NCBI GenBank assembly: GCA_965276765.1
Contig: OZ255627.1
Coordinates: 1 to 64,000, forward strand
Direction of reading: 5' to 3'
Source of the DNA: G965276765 sp965276765
Lineage (GTDB): Bacteria; Actinomycetota; Acidimicrobiia; Acidimicrobiales; Palsa-688
Length of the DNA stretch: 64,000 bases
Shown: positions 31,737-41,400 of the stretch, piece by piece
Layout of the letters: every line of letters begins with the position of its first letter
Position numbering within the stretch: the stretch's first letter is position 1
Program-made: the position numbers and the translations under genes
Notes under the pieces: model-generated
Databases searched by the model: none
Told to the model about the DNA's origin: nothing
The model's input: only the letters and a program-made list of their open reading frames with translations

Positions 31737-33203
31737 ATGCATGAAGAGGTACACCCGGGCCCCGCATCCGCCAAAACCGTCGTCATCGGCGCAGGCCCTG
31801 CCGGTCTGACGGCGGCGTACGTATTGGCCACTCGGCACGGACTGGCGCCGACGGTGCTCGAATCGGACACGGTCGTGGGGGGCATCAGTCGCACCGTCGA
31901 GCGCGACGGTTGGCGGTTTGACATCGGCGGCCACCGCTTCTTCACCAAGGTGAAGGAGGTCGAGGCCATCTGGCACGAGATCCTCCCCGACGAAGACTTC
32001 CTCGTCCGTCCCCGCATGAGCCGGATCTACTACGAAGGCAAGTACTACGACTATCCGCTGAAGGCGTCAAACGCTCTGCACAACCTGGGGTTCGCGGAAG
32101 CCAGCCGGTGCGCGCTCTCGTATCTCGCCGCTCGCATCAGGCCCCCGCAGGACAGCGAGACCCTCGAAGGTTGGATCGTCGCCCGGTTTGGCTGGCGTCT
32201 CTACCGCCACTTCTTCAAGACGTACAACGAGAAGCTCTGGGGCGTGCCGGTCAACGCACTGCCCGCCGACTTCGCGGCCCAACGCATCAAGAACCTGTCC
32301 CTGGCCAACGCCATCGGCAACGCCCTCCTCCCGGCACGGAAACAAAAGGACATCACGTCGCTGATCGAGGAGTTTCACTATCCGAGGCTCGGCCCCGGGA
32401 TGATGTGGGAGCGGTGCCGAGCCCTCGTCGAGGCCATGGGCTGCGACGTCGTCATGGAGGCCAGGGTCGTGGCCGTCAACCATCGGGAGGGCGTGGCAAT
32501 CTCGGTGGTCACCGAAACGCCGGATGGCACGACCGTCGAGTACCCGTGTGATCACGTCGTGTCCTCCATGCCTCTCTCCGAGCTCCTTGCATCGATGGAG
32601 CCGCCGGCCGACGAGAAGACCACGATGGCCGCAGCGGCCCTGCGCTACCGAGACTTCCTCACCGTCGCCCTGGTCGTCCCCGAGGCGGCCGGGTTTCCCG
32701 ACAACTGGATCTACATCCACTCCCCCGACGTCGAGGTCGGCCGGATCCAAAACTTCGGCTCGTGGTCACAGGATCTCGTCAAGGACCGTCGGACTTGCCT
32801 CGGGCTCGAGTATTTCGTCTTCGAGGGAGACGACACCTGGAGGCGCCCAGACGACGCCCTCGTCGAGCAGGCCAAGGGCGAGCTCGGTCGGCTCGGTCTC
32901 GTCGACCCCGCAGAGGTCGAAGCCGGATACGTCGTGCGAATGCCGAAGGCCTACCCGTTCTACGACGAGCACTACAGAGCCAACGTGACCCAGATCGTCG
33001 AATGGCTCGACGTCCATGCGCCAAATGTGCATCCCGTCGGTCGCAACGGGATGCACCGCTACAACAACCAGGACCACTCCATGCTCACCGCCATGCTCGC
33101 AGCAGAAACCATCGCCACCGGCGCCCGCCACGACGTGTGGAGCGTCAACGTCGAGGAGGACTACCACGAGGAGGTGGGACGGGGGGCTCCCGAGGGTCGC
33201 TAG
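31737..33203 (+). CDS. FAD/NAD(P)-dependent amine-oxidase-like oxidoreductase
   Basis: A 488-aa flavoprotein of the protoporphyrinogen-oxidase/UDP-galactopyranose-mutase-like group. TVVIGAGPAGLTAAYVLA (15-32) is the FAD-binding loop, VVGGISRTVERDGWRFDIGGHRFFTK is the second FAD motif, and HVVSSMPLSELLASM lies in the substrate domain. MHRYNNQDHSMLTAMLAAE is the C-terminal FAD contact. Proteins like this often sit in cell-wall or polysaccharide pathways; no substrate can be fixed. The ATG directly follows the TetR palindrome, so it is probably leaderless and TetR-controlled. Confidence 0.88.
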   Translation: MHEEVHPGPASAKTVVIGAGPAGLTAAYVLATRHGLAPTVLESDTVVGGISRTVERDGWRFDIGGHRFFTKVKEVEAIWHEILPDEDFLVRPRMSRIYYEGKYYDYPLKASNALHNLGFAEASRCALSYLAARIRPPQDSETLEGWIVARFGWRLYRHFFKTYNEKLWGVPVNALPADFAAQRIKNLSLANAIGNALLPARKQKDITSLIEEFHYPRLGPGMMWERCRALVEAMGCDVVMEARVVAVNHREGVAISVVTETPDGTTVEYPCDHVVSSMPLSELLASMEPPADEKTTMAAAALRYRDFLTVALVVPEAAGFPDNWIYIHSPDVEVGRIQNFGSWSQDLVKDRRTCLGLEYFVFEGDDTWRRPDDALVEQAKGELGRLGLVDPAEVEAGYVVRMPKAYPFYDEHYRANVTQIVEWLDVHAPNVHPVGRNGMHRYNNQDHSMLTAMLAAETIATGARHDVWSVNVEEDYHEEVGRGAPEGR

Positions 33204-33213
33204 CCTGGCGTTT

Positions 33214-33900
33214 GTGCCCCAGGTCCAGACGGTCAACCTTGGCGCCGGCAGGACGGTCCGCGACGGCGGATCGAGGACCGGGATAGACAAGCGGCCGACC
33301 CTCCGGGCCGTGTCGGTGAGGGCGCCTGGCCCCAAGGGCAACGGGAGCGGGCTCCTCGGCGACGACGTGTGCGACGGCCGCCATCACGGCGGCGACGATC
33401 AGGCCGTTTACGCCTACGCCCGCGAAGACCTTGACGTCTGGGCCGGCGCGCTCGGTCGCCCCCTCGACAACGGCGTCTTCGGGGAGAACCTCACGACCCT
33501 GGGCGTCGATGTGACCGGTGCCGTCATCGGCGAACGCTGGGCCGTCGGCGACGAGGTCGTCCTCGAGGTCAGCGTGCCCCGGATCCCCTGCGGCGTGTTT
33601 CGCACCTGGATGGGAGAGCGCCAATGGGTCAAACGATTTACCGCTCACGGTGCCCCCGGTGCCTACCTCCGGGTGATCGGTGAGGGAGCGATCGGCGGCG
33701 GCGATCGCATCGTGGTCGCCTCCCGCCCCGACCACGGCGTGGATATCGGCATGGTGTTCCGCGCCATGACTACACAACCCGAGTTGCGGCCGAGGATCCT
33801 CGCCGCCGGTGAGCTACCCGACGAGGTCAAGCGGATGGCCACGTCGGGTGAGACCTTCGACCTGGCCGCGCAGGACGCCGAGACCGTCGAAGTCACCTGA
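33214..33900 (+). CDS. MOSC-domain protein (YiiM-like)
   Basis: A 228-aa MOSC protein. Such domains bind the molybdenum cofactor through a conserved Cys; here it is in RIPCGVFRTWMGER. Other family marks are VSVRAPGPKGNGSGLLGDDVCDGRHHGGDDQAVYAYAREDLDVWA, NGVFGENLTTLGVDV and GERWAVGDEVVLEV. It resembles the YiiM type, which detoxifies N-hydroxylated compounds. GTG at 33214 follows TAGCCT by 7 nt with no Shine-Dalgarno, a leaderless pattern. The acyltransferase gene starts 8 nt after its stop. Confidence 0.88.
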   Translation: MPQVQTVNLGAGRTVRDGGSRTGIDKRPTLRAVSVRAPGPKGNGSGLLGDDVCDGRHHGGDDQAVYAYAREDLDVWAGALGRPLDNGVFGENLTTLGVDVTGAVIGERWAVGDEVVLEVSVPRIPCGVFRTWMGERQWVKRFTAHGAPGAYLRVIGEGAIGGGDRIVVASRPDHGVDIGMVFRAMTTQPELRPRILAAGELPDEVKRMATSGETFDLAAQDAETVEVT

Positions 33901-33908
33901 GCGATCGG

Positions 33909-35261
33909 ATGGAACCGAGAGGGCGAAGAGCCGCCGACAGGGCCACCGGCGCCCTGGCCCGCGTCCTCACCCGGATCTTCTTTCGGCGGGTGGAGATCGC
34001 CGGCGGCGATTTGACCCCGCAGCGGGGCCCGCTCGTCCAGGTCGCCAACCATCACAACGGCCTTGTCGACGGCGTGGTGCTCATCGCCGCCAGCCGCCGC
34101 TACCCGCGCTTCCTCGGCAAGTCGACGCTCTGGAAGCTCCTCCCCCTGCGTCCCCTCCTTGCCCTTGCTGGTGTGGTGCCCGTGTACCGCAGCTCCGACG
34201 TGGCCGGCGTGCTGAGCGACGACCAGAGGTTCGCCGCCAACCGGGCTGCGCTCGACCGCGGCCGCCGGGTCCTCGCCGGTGGCGGCAGCATCGGCGTGTT
34301 CCCCGAAGGCATCAGCCACGACCTCACCTCGCTCCAGGGACTCCAGGGCGGCGCGGCCCGCGTCGCCCTCGGTGCTGCCGACGCCGGCGCGCCCGATGTC
34401 GCCATCCAACCCGTCGGGATCACCTACGACGACAAGACGAGGTTCCGCTCCCGTGTCCTCGCACGCTTCGGACCCCCCCGCCCCGTCGGGCCCTACCTAG
34501 CCGACTACCGCAAGGACCCGGGCGCCGCCGCTCGCCGGCTCACGGTCGATCTGGCCGCGGACCTGCGAGCCGTCGGACCCGAGTTCCCGACCGTCGAGCT
34601 GGCCGAGCGCTGCCAGGAGCTGGCCGCCATCGCCGCTGCGACCTGGGCCCAATCGGGCCCGGCACCGGGCCGGTTCGTCGACGAGGAGCGGCTGGCTCGC
34701 CGGCTGGCGCAGCGCGCCGCCGAGCCGGGAGGCGCAGAGGAGGTCTTCGGTCTCGACCGGAGAAGGCGCATCTACCAAGCCGGCCTCGACCGCCTCGGCC
34801 TCGACGACCACCAACTCGTCGCCGCCGCTTCCTCACCGCCGGCTCGGATCCCGGGCGCAGGGAGACCCGTCCGGGCGGCGATCACGGCGGTCATAAGCGG
34901 CGTCGGGATCGGCGTCCACATCATCCCGTACGCCGCCATCGCCGTCGTCGGGCGCCTGCCTCGCAACCGAGGAATGCGAGCGACCGTGAAGCTCTTCGGA
35001 TCGCTCTTCGTCTACAACCTCGTCTACCTGACACTCGGGGTTGTCGTCGGACGCCGGCGGGGGTGGAAGGCGGGCGTCGTCGCCGTCGTCGCCGCCCCGT
35101 CGAGCGGGTGGGTCGCCCTGCGCGCCCTGGAAGAAGCCGACGACGCCGGCGACCTCAGGCGGGTCGTGCGGACCATCAGGTCGAGTGGCGATGCCACCCG
35201 CCGGCTGGCCGAGGAGCGGGCCGCCCTCGTCGGTGCCGTCCTCACCATCGCCGGGCGATGA
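33909..35261 (+). CDS. PlsC-like acyltransferase
   Basis: This 450-aa 1-acylglycerol-phosphate acyltransferase-like protein has HX4D in VANHHNGLVDGVVLI (about residue 48) and FPEG in IGVFPEGISHD, the two catalytic/binding motifs of PlsC. PVYRSSDV and IQPVGITYDDKTRFRSRV match other blocks. The region beyond 300 carries hydrophobic helices (AAITAVISGVGIGVHIIPYAAIAVVG, LFVYNLVYLTLGVVVG), so it is membrane-bound. It is twice the usual PlsC length. It lies 8 bp after the MOSC gene, probably in one operon, and converges on otsA. Confidence 0.88.
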   Translation: MEPRGRRAADRATGALARVLTRIFFRRVEIAGGDLTPQRGPLVQVANHHNGLVDGVVLIAASRRYPRFLGKSTLWKLLPLRPLLALAGVVPVYRSSDVAGVLSDDQRFAANRAALDRGRRVLAGGGSIGVFPEGISHDLTSLQGLQGGAARVALGAADAGAPDVAIQPVGITYDDKTRFRSRVLARFGPPRPVGPYLADYRKDPGAAARRLTVDLAADLRAVGPEFPTVELAERCQELAAIAAATWAQSGPAPGRFVDEERLARRLAQRAAEPGGAEEVFGLDRRRRIYQAGLDRLGLDDHQLVAAASSPPARIPGAGRPVRAAITAVISGVGIGVHIIPYAAIAVVGRLPRNRGMRATVKLFGSLFVYNLVYLTLGVVVGRRRGWKAGVVAVVAAPSSGWVALRALEEADDAGDLRRVVRTIRSSGDATRRLAEERAALVGAVLTIAGR

Positions 35262-35294
35262 CCGGCCTGACCCACGGCCGGCGCTCGAGGTTGC

Positions 35295-35400
35295 TGCGCG
35301 CGCTTCCGGGACGGCCCGGAGCGACACGCGCGCGATAGCGGTACACCCCCGCCCCGAGACCGCGCGCGCTTTCCCCGCCGCGTCCCGCAATCGTGCGCGG
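35295..35400. repeat. GCGCGCG-rich inverted repeats between convergent genes
   Basis: The gap between the acyltransferase and otsA contains GCGCGCGCTTCCGGGA, ACACGCGCGCGATAGCGG, ACCGCGCGCGCTTTCC and CCCGCAATCGTGCGCGGG. These are alternating forward and reverse units like those at 63563-63683. Within it, TCCGGG-ACGG-CCCGGA (35305-35320) is a hairpin that could act as a bidirectional terminator, though no T-run follows. Confidence 0.6.
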
Positions 35401-35409
35401 GCCCCGTCG

Positions 35410-36909
35410 CTAGCCGCGACTCAGCCCGGATGCGCCTGGGGCACCGCGCCCCTCTGCCACGAGCTCGAGGGCGCCGAGGAAGGCGCTGGCCCAGTGGTGC
35501 ACATCAAACTCCGTGACCCGGCGGCGCATGGCCCGCATCCTGCGGCCGGCGTCGGGGCCGGCCACGTTGACGGCGGCGATGATGGCGTCCTTGGTGCCGT
35601 CGATGTCCCACGGGTTGATCATGAACGCCTGCCTGAGCTCGTCGGCGGCCCCGGTGAACTCGGAGAGCACGAGCGCGCCCCGCAGGTCGTTCCGGCAGGC
35701 CACGTACTCCTTGGCCACGAGGTTCATCCCGTCGCGCAGCGGCGTCACGAGCATCACGTCGGCGGCCAGGTACATGGCCGCCATCTCGTCTTTCGGCAGG
35801 GTCCTGTGCAGGTAGTGGACGGCCGGGCGGCCGAGCGTGCTGTGCTCGCCGTTGATACGCCCGACGATGGTCTCGACCTCCTCGCGCAGATGCTGGTACT
35901 CCTCCACCCGCTCCCTGCTCGGGCTGGCGACCACGAGCAGCAGCGCCTCGGGCGGGGCCAGGCGGCCCTCGTCGAGCAGCTCGCCGTAGGCCCGCAGCCG
36001 ATGCAGGATGCCCTTGGTGTAGTCGAGGCGGTCCACGCCGAGGAGCAGCTGGCCCGGGTTCCCGAGCTCCCGGCGCAACTCGACGGCCCTGGCCTTAATG
36101 CGCGGCTCCGCCGCCAGCTCGCTCAGCGTCTTGGCATCGATGGAGATGGGAAACGCCGCCGCCCTGGCCTCGCGGATCACCTGTGCCGTTCGGGCCGTTT
36201 CGGGAGCGGCCAAGTCCCCGGTGGCGGGGTCGCCTCGGAGCTCGACGACCGATCCGCGCGTCGTCACGGGGCTCGTGCTGCGGGCGGCGCGCAGGAAGTT
36301 GGATGCGTCGCCTCCCCGCTGAAAGCCGACGAGGTCGGCGCCGAGGAGCCCCTCGATGACCTGACGCCGCCACGGCAGGCGGGCGAAGAGCTCCCAGCCG
36401 GGGAACGGGATGTGATTGAAGAAGCCGATGTTCAGATCGGGCCTCGCCTTGCGCAGCATGGCCGGCGTGAGCTGCAGCTGGTAGTCCTGCACCCAAACGG
36501 TGGCGCCATTCCCCGCCTCTTCGGCTACTACATCGGCGAATCGGCGGTTCACCTCGACGTAGCGCTCCCACCATCGTCGCTCGAAGATCGGCTCGCCGGT
36601 CACGTCGTGGTAGAGGGGCCAGAGGGTGGCGTTGGCGAACCCCTCGTAGTACTCGGCCACGTCGGTAGCCGACAGCGTCACGGGGACCAGGTGCATCCCC
36701 CCGGCCTCGAAGGGGTCGAGCTCGAGGTCGGCGACGCCGGGCCAGCCGACCCACGTCCCTGCGTTGCCGCGCATGACCGGTTCGAGCGCGGTGACGAGGC
36801 CACCCGGGCTCGTGGTCCACTCCACCCCATCGGCCGTCTCGACCCGGTCGACGGGCAGCCGGTTGGCGACGACGACGAAGCGGCTCTCGCCGTGGTGGCC
36901 TCTGCTCAC
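35410..36909 (-). CDS. otsA: Trehalose-6-phosphate synthase
   Basis: A 499-aa GT20 glycosyltransferase that makes trehalose 6-phosphate from UDP-glucose and glucose 6-phosphate, for osmolyte and cell-wall trehalose. Motifs: VVVANRLPVDR, SPGGLVTALEPV, WVQDYQLQLTPAMLRKARPD, IGFFNHIPFPGWELF, LLGVDRLDYTKGILHRL and TPLRDGMNLVAKEYVACR, which hold the sugar-nucleotide and phosphate contacts. Full length. GTG at 36909 lies 1 nt after the def stop, so the two are coupled. No OtsB phosphatase gene is in the window. Confidence 0.95.
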   Translation of the reverse strand: MSRGHHGESRFVVVANRLPVDRVETADGVEWTTSPGGLVTALEPVMRGNAGTWVGWPGVADLELDPFEAGGMHLVPVTLSATDVAEYYEGFANATLWPLYHDVTGEPIFERRWWERYVEVNRRFADVVAEEAGNGATVWVQDYQLQLTPAMLRKARPDLNIGFFNHIPFPGWELFARLPWRRQVIEGLLGADLVGFQRGGDASNFLRAARSTSPVTTRGSVVELRGDPATGDLAAPETARTAQVIREARAAAFPISIDAKTLSELAAEPRIKARAVELRRELGNPGQLLLGVDRLDYTKGILHRLRAYGELLDEGRLAPPEALLLVVASPSRERVEEYQHLREEVETIVGRINGEHSTLGRPAVHYLHRTLPKDEMAAMYLAADVMLVTPLRDGMNLVAKEYVACRNDLRGALVLSEFTGAADELRQAFMINPWDIDGTKDAIIAAVNVAGPDAGRRMRAMRRRVTEFDVHHWASAFLGALELVAEGRGAPGASGLSRG

Positions 36910-36910
36910 C

Positions 36911-37459
36911 TCACGTCAGCGGACCACGAACGGCGTGCGGGCTCAGCTTGACGACCGGCGGCGTCCCCGTGTTCCACTCTGCCTCACGGATCGCCTTCAT
37001 CGCCGCCCGCCTGCTTTCGGTGTCGAGATGATCAATGAACAAGACCCCGTCGAGGTGATCGGTCTCGTGTTGCAGCGCCCGGGCCAGCGTATCGGTGCCG
37101 ACGACCTGCAGCGGCCGGCCGTGCATGTCGACGCCCTTGGCGACCACGTTGAGGCGCCGCTTGGTATCGAAGTACAGGCCAGGAATCGACAGGCACCCCT
37201 CGGGCCCGTCCTGCTCCTCGTCGTCGGGGAACTCGAGCACGGGGTTGACGATGTGACCCTCGCTGTCGTGGGTGTGCCACACGAACACCCGTTGCAACAC
37301 ACCCAGTTGTGTGGCCGCCAGGCCGCTGCCCCGCTGTTCCTCGAGCGTGTCCTCCAGGTCCTCGACCAGCAGGCGCAGCTGGCGATCGAAGTCGCCCACC
37401 TCGGGGGCGCGCTGGCGCAGCACGGGATCACCAAACAGGCGGACCGGACGGTTTGCCAC
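36911..37459 (-). CDS. def: Peptide deformylase
   Basis: An about 182-aa enzyme that removes the formyl group from nascent proteins, using Fe(II) or another metal. All three family motifs are present: GSGLAATQLG (motif 1), EGCLSIPG (motif 2, Cys ligand) and LQHETDHLDGVLF (motif 3, HExxH). I chose GTG at 37459, giving a typical start (RPVRLFGDPVLRQ); an upstream ATG at 37483 is possible. It sits in a minus-strand operon between CPBP and otsA. It is tempting to note that the initiator tRNA gene lies 9 kb away, but they are not linked. Confidence 0.93.
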   Translation of the reverse strand: MANRPVRLFGDPVLRQRAPEVGDFDRQLRLLVEDLEDTLEEQRGSGLAATQLGVLQRVFVWHTHDSEGHIVNPVLEFPDDEEQDGPEGCLSIPGLYFDTKRRLNVVAKGVDMHGRPLQVVGTDTLARALQHETDHLDGVLFIDHLDTESRRAAMKAIREAEWNTGTPPVVKLSPHAVRGPLT

Positions 37460-37498
37460 GCCGGCATGGTAGCGACAAGCCATGCATTCGCGAACCGC

Positions 37499-38452
37499 TC
37501 AGGGTCCGTGCGCATCGTCCTCCGCCGGCGGTCCCCAACCGGGCGCGACCCAACTGCCCGACCACGCCCCTGCGCTCCAGCCCGCCATGGTCGCCTGCCG
37601 TTCGGACCGCTCGACTAGCCAGAGGATGAAGGCGGTGATCTCCAAGGCGAGCAACCCGAGGATCAGCACGGCGCTGAAGGCCGTCGACACCTGGATGAGA
37701 AACACGAGCGTGTCCCACGCGATGTGGGTGATGATCAGCGGTACGACGCTGCGAAACCGCCAGAACAGCCAGAGGAACACCCCGGCCCACAGGAGGATCC
37801 CGATGGCGCCGGGCCCGTAGTAGATGTGATAAGCGCCACGGCACACGAGGGCGACGACGGCGATCTCGGCCCTCGGCCGACGGGCCTGCTCGAGGGTCGT
37901 CACGAGAAAGGCCACCACGACGACCTCCTCCATCACGCCGGCGTTGGCGGCCGCCGAGAGGTTGAGGACGGTGTTGGCCACGTTGACGTGGCCGAAAGGA
38001 AAGCTCCCGGTGGCGAGCGCCGAGGTGATGAGGCTGCCGGCGAAGAAGGCGATGGCCGCCCACGCCGCCACCCTGATCGCCTGGCTCGTCCCCGGCCCGC
38101 CCGTCGCCTTGCGCAGGACGAAGCCGACGTCTCTCGGACTGCGGCCCCTCCGTTGGGCCAGGAGCAGGACCACGACGACGGCGAGCGCGGCCTGGGTCAC
38201 TTCCTCGAAGCCGTTGGGGGCGCTGACCCACCAGCCCTCGGGGTTGGTGGGTTTGTAGCCGGTGAGGGTTCCGGCCGCCACCAGGATGCTCGGCCCGAAG
38301 AACGCCAGGTACACGCCGATGGCCTCGAGGTAGCCGCGACGAGCCGAGATCGGCTTGGTCGACGCCGGCACGGGCGCCAGAGACCACCAGTGCGGGCGGC
38401 TACCGGTCGGATGGGAAGCGCCGAAGGGTGGTCCGGTGCTGCCAGGGATCAT
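37499..38452 (-). CDS. CPBP-family intramembrane protease-like protein
   Basis: A 317-aa protein with about seven hydrophobic helices (AIGVYLAFFGPSILVAAG, AALAVVVVLLLAQR, AAWAAIAFFAGSLI, GILLWAGVFLWLFWR, VVPLIITHIAWDTLVFLIQV, AVLILGLLALEITAFILWLVE). GVMEEVVVVAFLV carries the EE of the CPBP motif EExxxR, but Val replaces the Arg. YHIYYGPG and THIAWD supply the His motifs. The protease or prenyl-processing role is thus only likely by family. The ATG at 38452 overlaps the UPF0182 stop (ATGA). Confidence 0.82.
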   Translation of the reverse strand: MIPGSTGPPFGASHPTGSRPHWWSLAPVPASTKPISARRGYLEAIGVYLAFFGPSILVAAGTLTGYKPTNPEGWWVSAPNGFEEVTQAALAVVVVLLLAQRRGRSPRDVGFVLRKATGGPGTSQAIRVAAWAAIAFFAGSLITSALATGSFPFGHVNVANTVLNLSAAANAGVMEEVVVVAFLVTTLEQARRPRAEIAVVALVCRGAYHIYYGPGAIGILLWAGVFLWLFWRFRSVVPLIITHIAWDTLVFLIQVSTAFSAVLILGLLALEITAFILWLVERSERQATMAGWSAGAWSGSWVAPGWGPPAEDDAHGP

Positions 38453-41400
38453 GGCTTCTTGAGCTGACCGCTCGCCTTGGACAGGTCGGCCTGCTCCTGT
38501 TGCAGATCCTTCTGGTAGGCGGAGAGGTTGCCGCGTCGCAACTCGGCCTGCGCTGCGGCGTACGCCTTCTGGGCGTCGGCGACGAGCTGGGAGACGGTTG
38601 CGTGCGCCGGCACCGTGACCCCGGGCGGCGCCGTCGCCGGCGTGGTCGGGACCGTCGTCGTGGACGGGGGGGCCGTCGTGGTGGTGGTGCTCGATGACGA
38701 CTTGCCGCCCAGGTTGACGCCGTTGGGGACGCTTGTCTTCTGCCGAGAAGCCTTGACCGTGTTGCAGTACTGGCCGAAGGGTTTGGAGCCCTGGGTGTTG
38801 GTGATCTGGCACAGGGCGTTGTCGAGCGAGGCGTTCTGGCTGTGATAGGCGGTGTTGTTGTAGACGACGATGACGTCTTTGAGCTCGGGGACTGGGTTGC
38901 TCGACGACTGCACGTACACGGGCTGCACGTAGAGCAGCGTGTTGGCCACTGGCACCGTGACCACCTCGCCCAGCTCGACCTCGGAGCCCTGCTGGTTGAG
39001 GAGGGTGAGCTCGGTGGAGATGGCCGTGTTGGCGACGATCTCGGACTGCACGAGCTCGGGTCCGCTCACCTGCTGGCCCGCCGGCGTCTCGTAGGCGCTG
39101 AGCTGGCCATAGTCGTTCGGATCGGCCGAGGCAAACATCACCGCCGTCAAGTTCTTGTTGGCGGTCCCGGTGGAGAAGGGCACGAACGGTTGGACGATGA
39201 GGAACTTTTGCTGCGTCTCCCCTGGCAGGGCGGCCAGCTCGTACTCCGGGTTCAGCTTTTTGTGCGTGAACGTGATCGTCCCGTTGGCGTTGACGGTGCT
39301 CGTGATATGCGAGGTGTTGGGCCGGCCACTCCCGGGGTCCTGGCTGATGTTCCATGCGTTGGCCTGGTTGTAAAAGGACGTCACGTTGGTCAGGTGATAC
39401 CGGCCGTACATGTTGGTCTGGACCTTGAACAGATCCTGCGGGTAGCGCCAGTGGGACGTGATCCCCGCGATCATCTGGTTGGCCTTCCCCACCGGGGTGA
39501 ACAGGTCTGGGAAGGCCCGCTCGTAGACCTGGATGATCGGGTCCTTCTGGTCGATGACGAAGAAGTACATCTTGCCGGTGTAGGCGTTGACGACGACCTT
39601 GACCGAGTTGCGGACGTAGTTGAACTTGCCGGCCAGGCCAGAGGAGGGAGAGACCCGGCTGGTGTCGGCGTCCTGGGAGTAGGGGTAGTTGGAGCTCGTC
39701 GTGTAGGCGTCGACGATCCAGTACATCTGCTGGTTGAGGATCACGCTGTAGGGGTCGGCGTCGTACTTTAGAAACGGTGCCGCCTTCTTCACCCGCTCCG
39801 TGATGTTGCGGTTGTAGATGATCTTCGACGATCCCGTGACCTGGCCCGACAGGAGGATGTCGGGGTTGGAGAACGTCAGCGCGAAGGCGGCCCGGCGTAT
39901 CACGTTGCCGGCTGGCACCCCACCCGAGCCGGCGTAGTGGCCCTGGACCTCGTTGTTGTTCTGGTCTTCGTAGTCGAGCTCCTTCTGCTTGGAGTCGGCG
40001 ATCACGAACCCATTGGCCTGGCTGCCTTCGCCGTAGTACACCTGTGCCCCCTTGTCGTTCCCCGATGAGGAGACGAGCGGAGGCGAGCCGCTCGGCGGCA
40101 CGTCCTGCAGAGAGAACACCGGGCTGCCAGCCTGGTCGATGCCGTTTTGGGTGGCGGCCGACACGGCGGCCCCGTAGCCGTGGGTGTACTGCAGGTGCTG
40201 GGTCGTGAAGCCCTGGGGGACGCCCTGATTGAGCTCGCGCACACCCATCAGCGTCTCGGTCAGCGTCGACTTGCCGTTGATATCCAGGTCGTAGCGGTCC
40301 ACGCTCAGGTTGTTGATCGAGTAAAACGACCGCAGCTTCTGGAGGTTGTCGAAGGTCGGCACCAGCTGGGTCGGGTCGAGGAGCTGGACGTTGGCCAGGG
40401 TCTCGCGGTTGGCGACGGCCTGCGGCGAGCCGCCGCTGATCTGCGAGGCCGACACTGTCCCATTGGCAGAGTCGTAGTTCTGGACGGTCTTGACCTTGGT
40501 GAGGCCGTAGGCGGCGCGCGTGGCGTTGATGTTGCGCTCGATGTAGGGCGCCTCACGAGACAGCTCGGACGGTCCGACCCTGATCGCCTGGTAGAGGGCC
40601 GGATAGACGTGGCCGACGAGGATCCACACCAGCACCCAGACGACCACGCCCACGACGGGAAGGGTCCAACCCCTGGCCCTGATGTTGAGGAGGAACAGCA
40701 CGGCCGCGATGACGGCGATGGCGATCAACAGCTCGTCGGCCGGTTTGTTGGCGTGGACGCTGGTAGCGGTGGCGCCGTCGACGACGTGGTTGGTCGACAG
40801 GACGAGCTCGAGTCGGTCGAGGTAGTAGTTGACGCCCTGGATGAGGGCGAGGACGCCGAGGAGCACCGACATGTGGGCCTTCACCGCCGGCGTGACCCTC
40901 GGGCCCTGCCCCTGGAAGCGGATGCCGCCGTTGAGGTACTGCGCCACGAGCGTGACGAGCAGCACGACGATCACCGCTTCGAACGCCCAGCCGGGCAGGA
41001 ACCTGATGAAGGGCAGCTGGAAGACGTAGAAGCCGATGTCCCGGTGGTACTCGGGGTCGGTGATCCCGAAGTTGACGTGGTAGCGGAACAGATCCCAGTT
41101 GTTCCACTGGGTGTTGGTCCCGACGCCGGCGAGCAGGGCGAAGATGACCGAGGTCAGGATGCGGACGAGGCGACCCCTCGGCATCACCGTCTCGCGGTAG
41201 CGCTCGACGAGCTCGTCGTTGACGTTGGCGGGGAGCAGCACGGGAGCGTGGCGGTCGGCCACGGTGAGGCTGGCCAGGATGATCACGAAGAAGATCACGC
41301 AGAAGCCCGCCGCCAGCAGGACTCTCGTCAGCAGCACGCCCCGGAAGACCGAGGCGAAGTGGACCTCGTGGAACCACAGGTAGCTCGTGTAGAACCGCGC

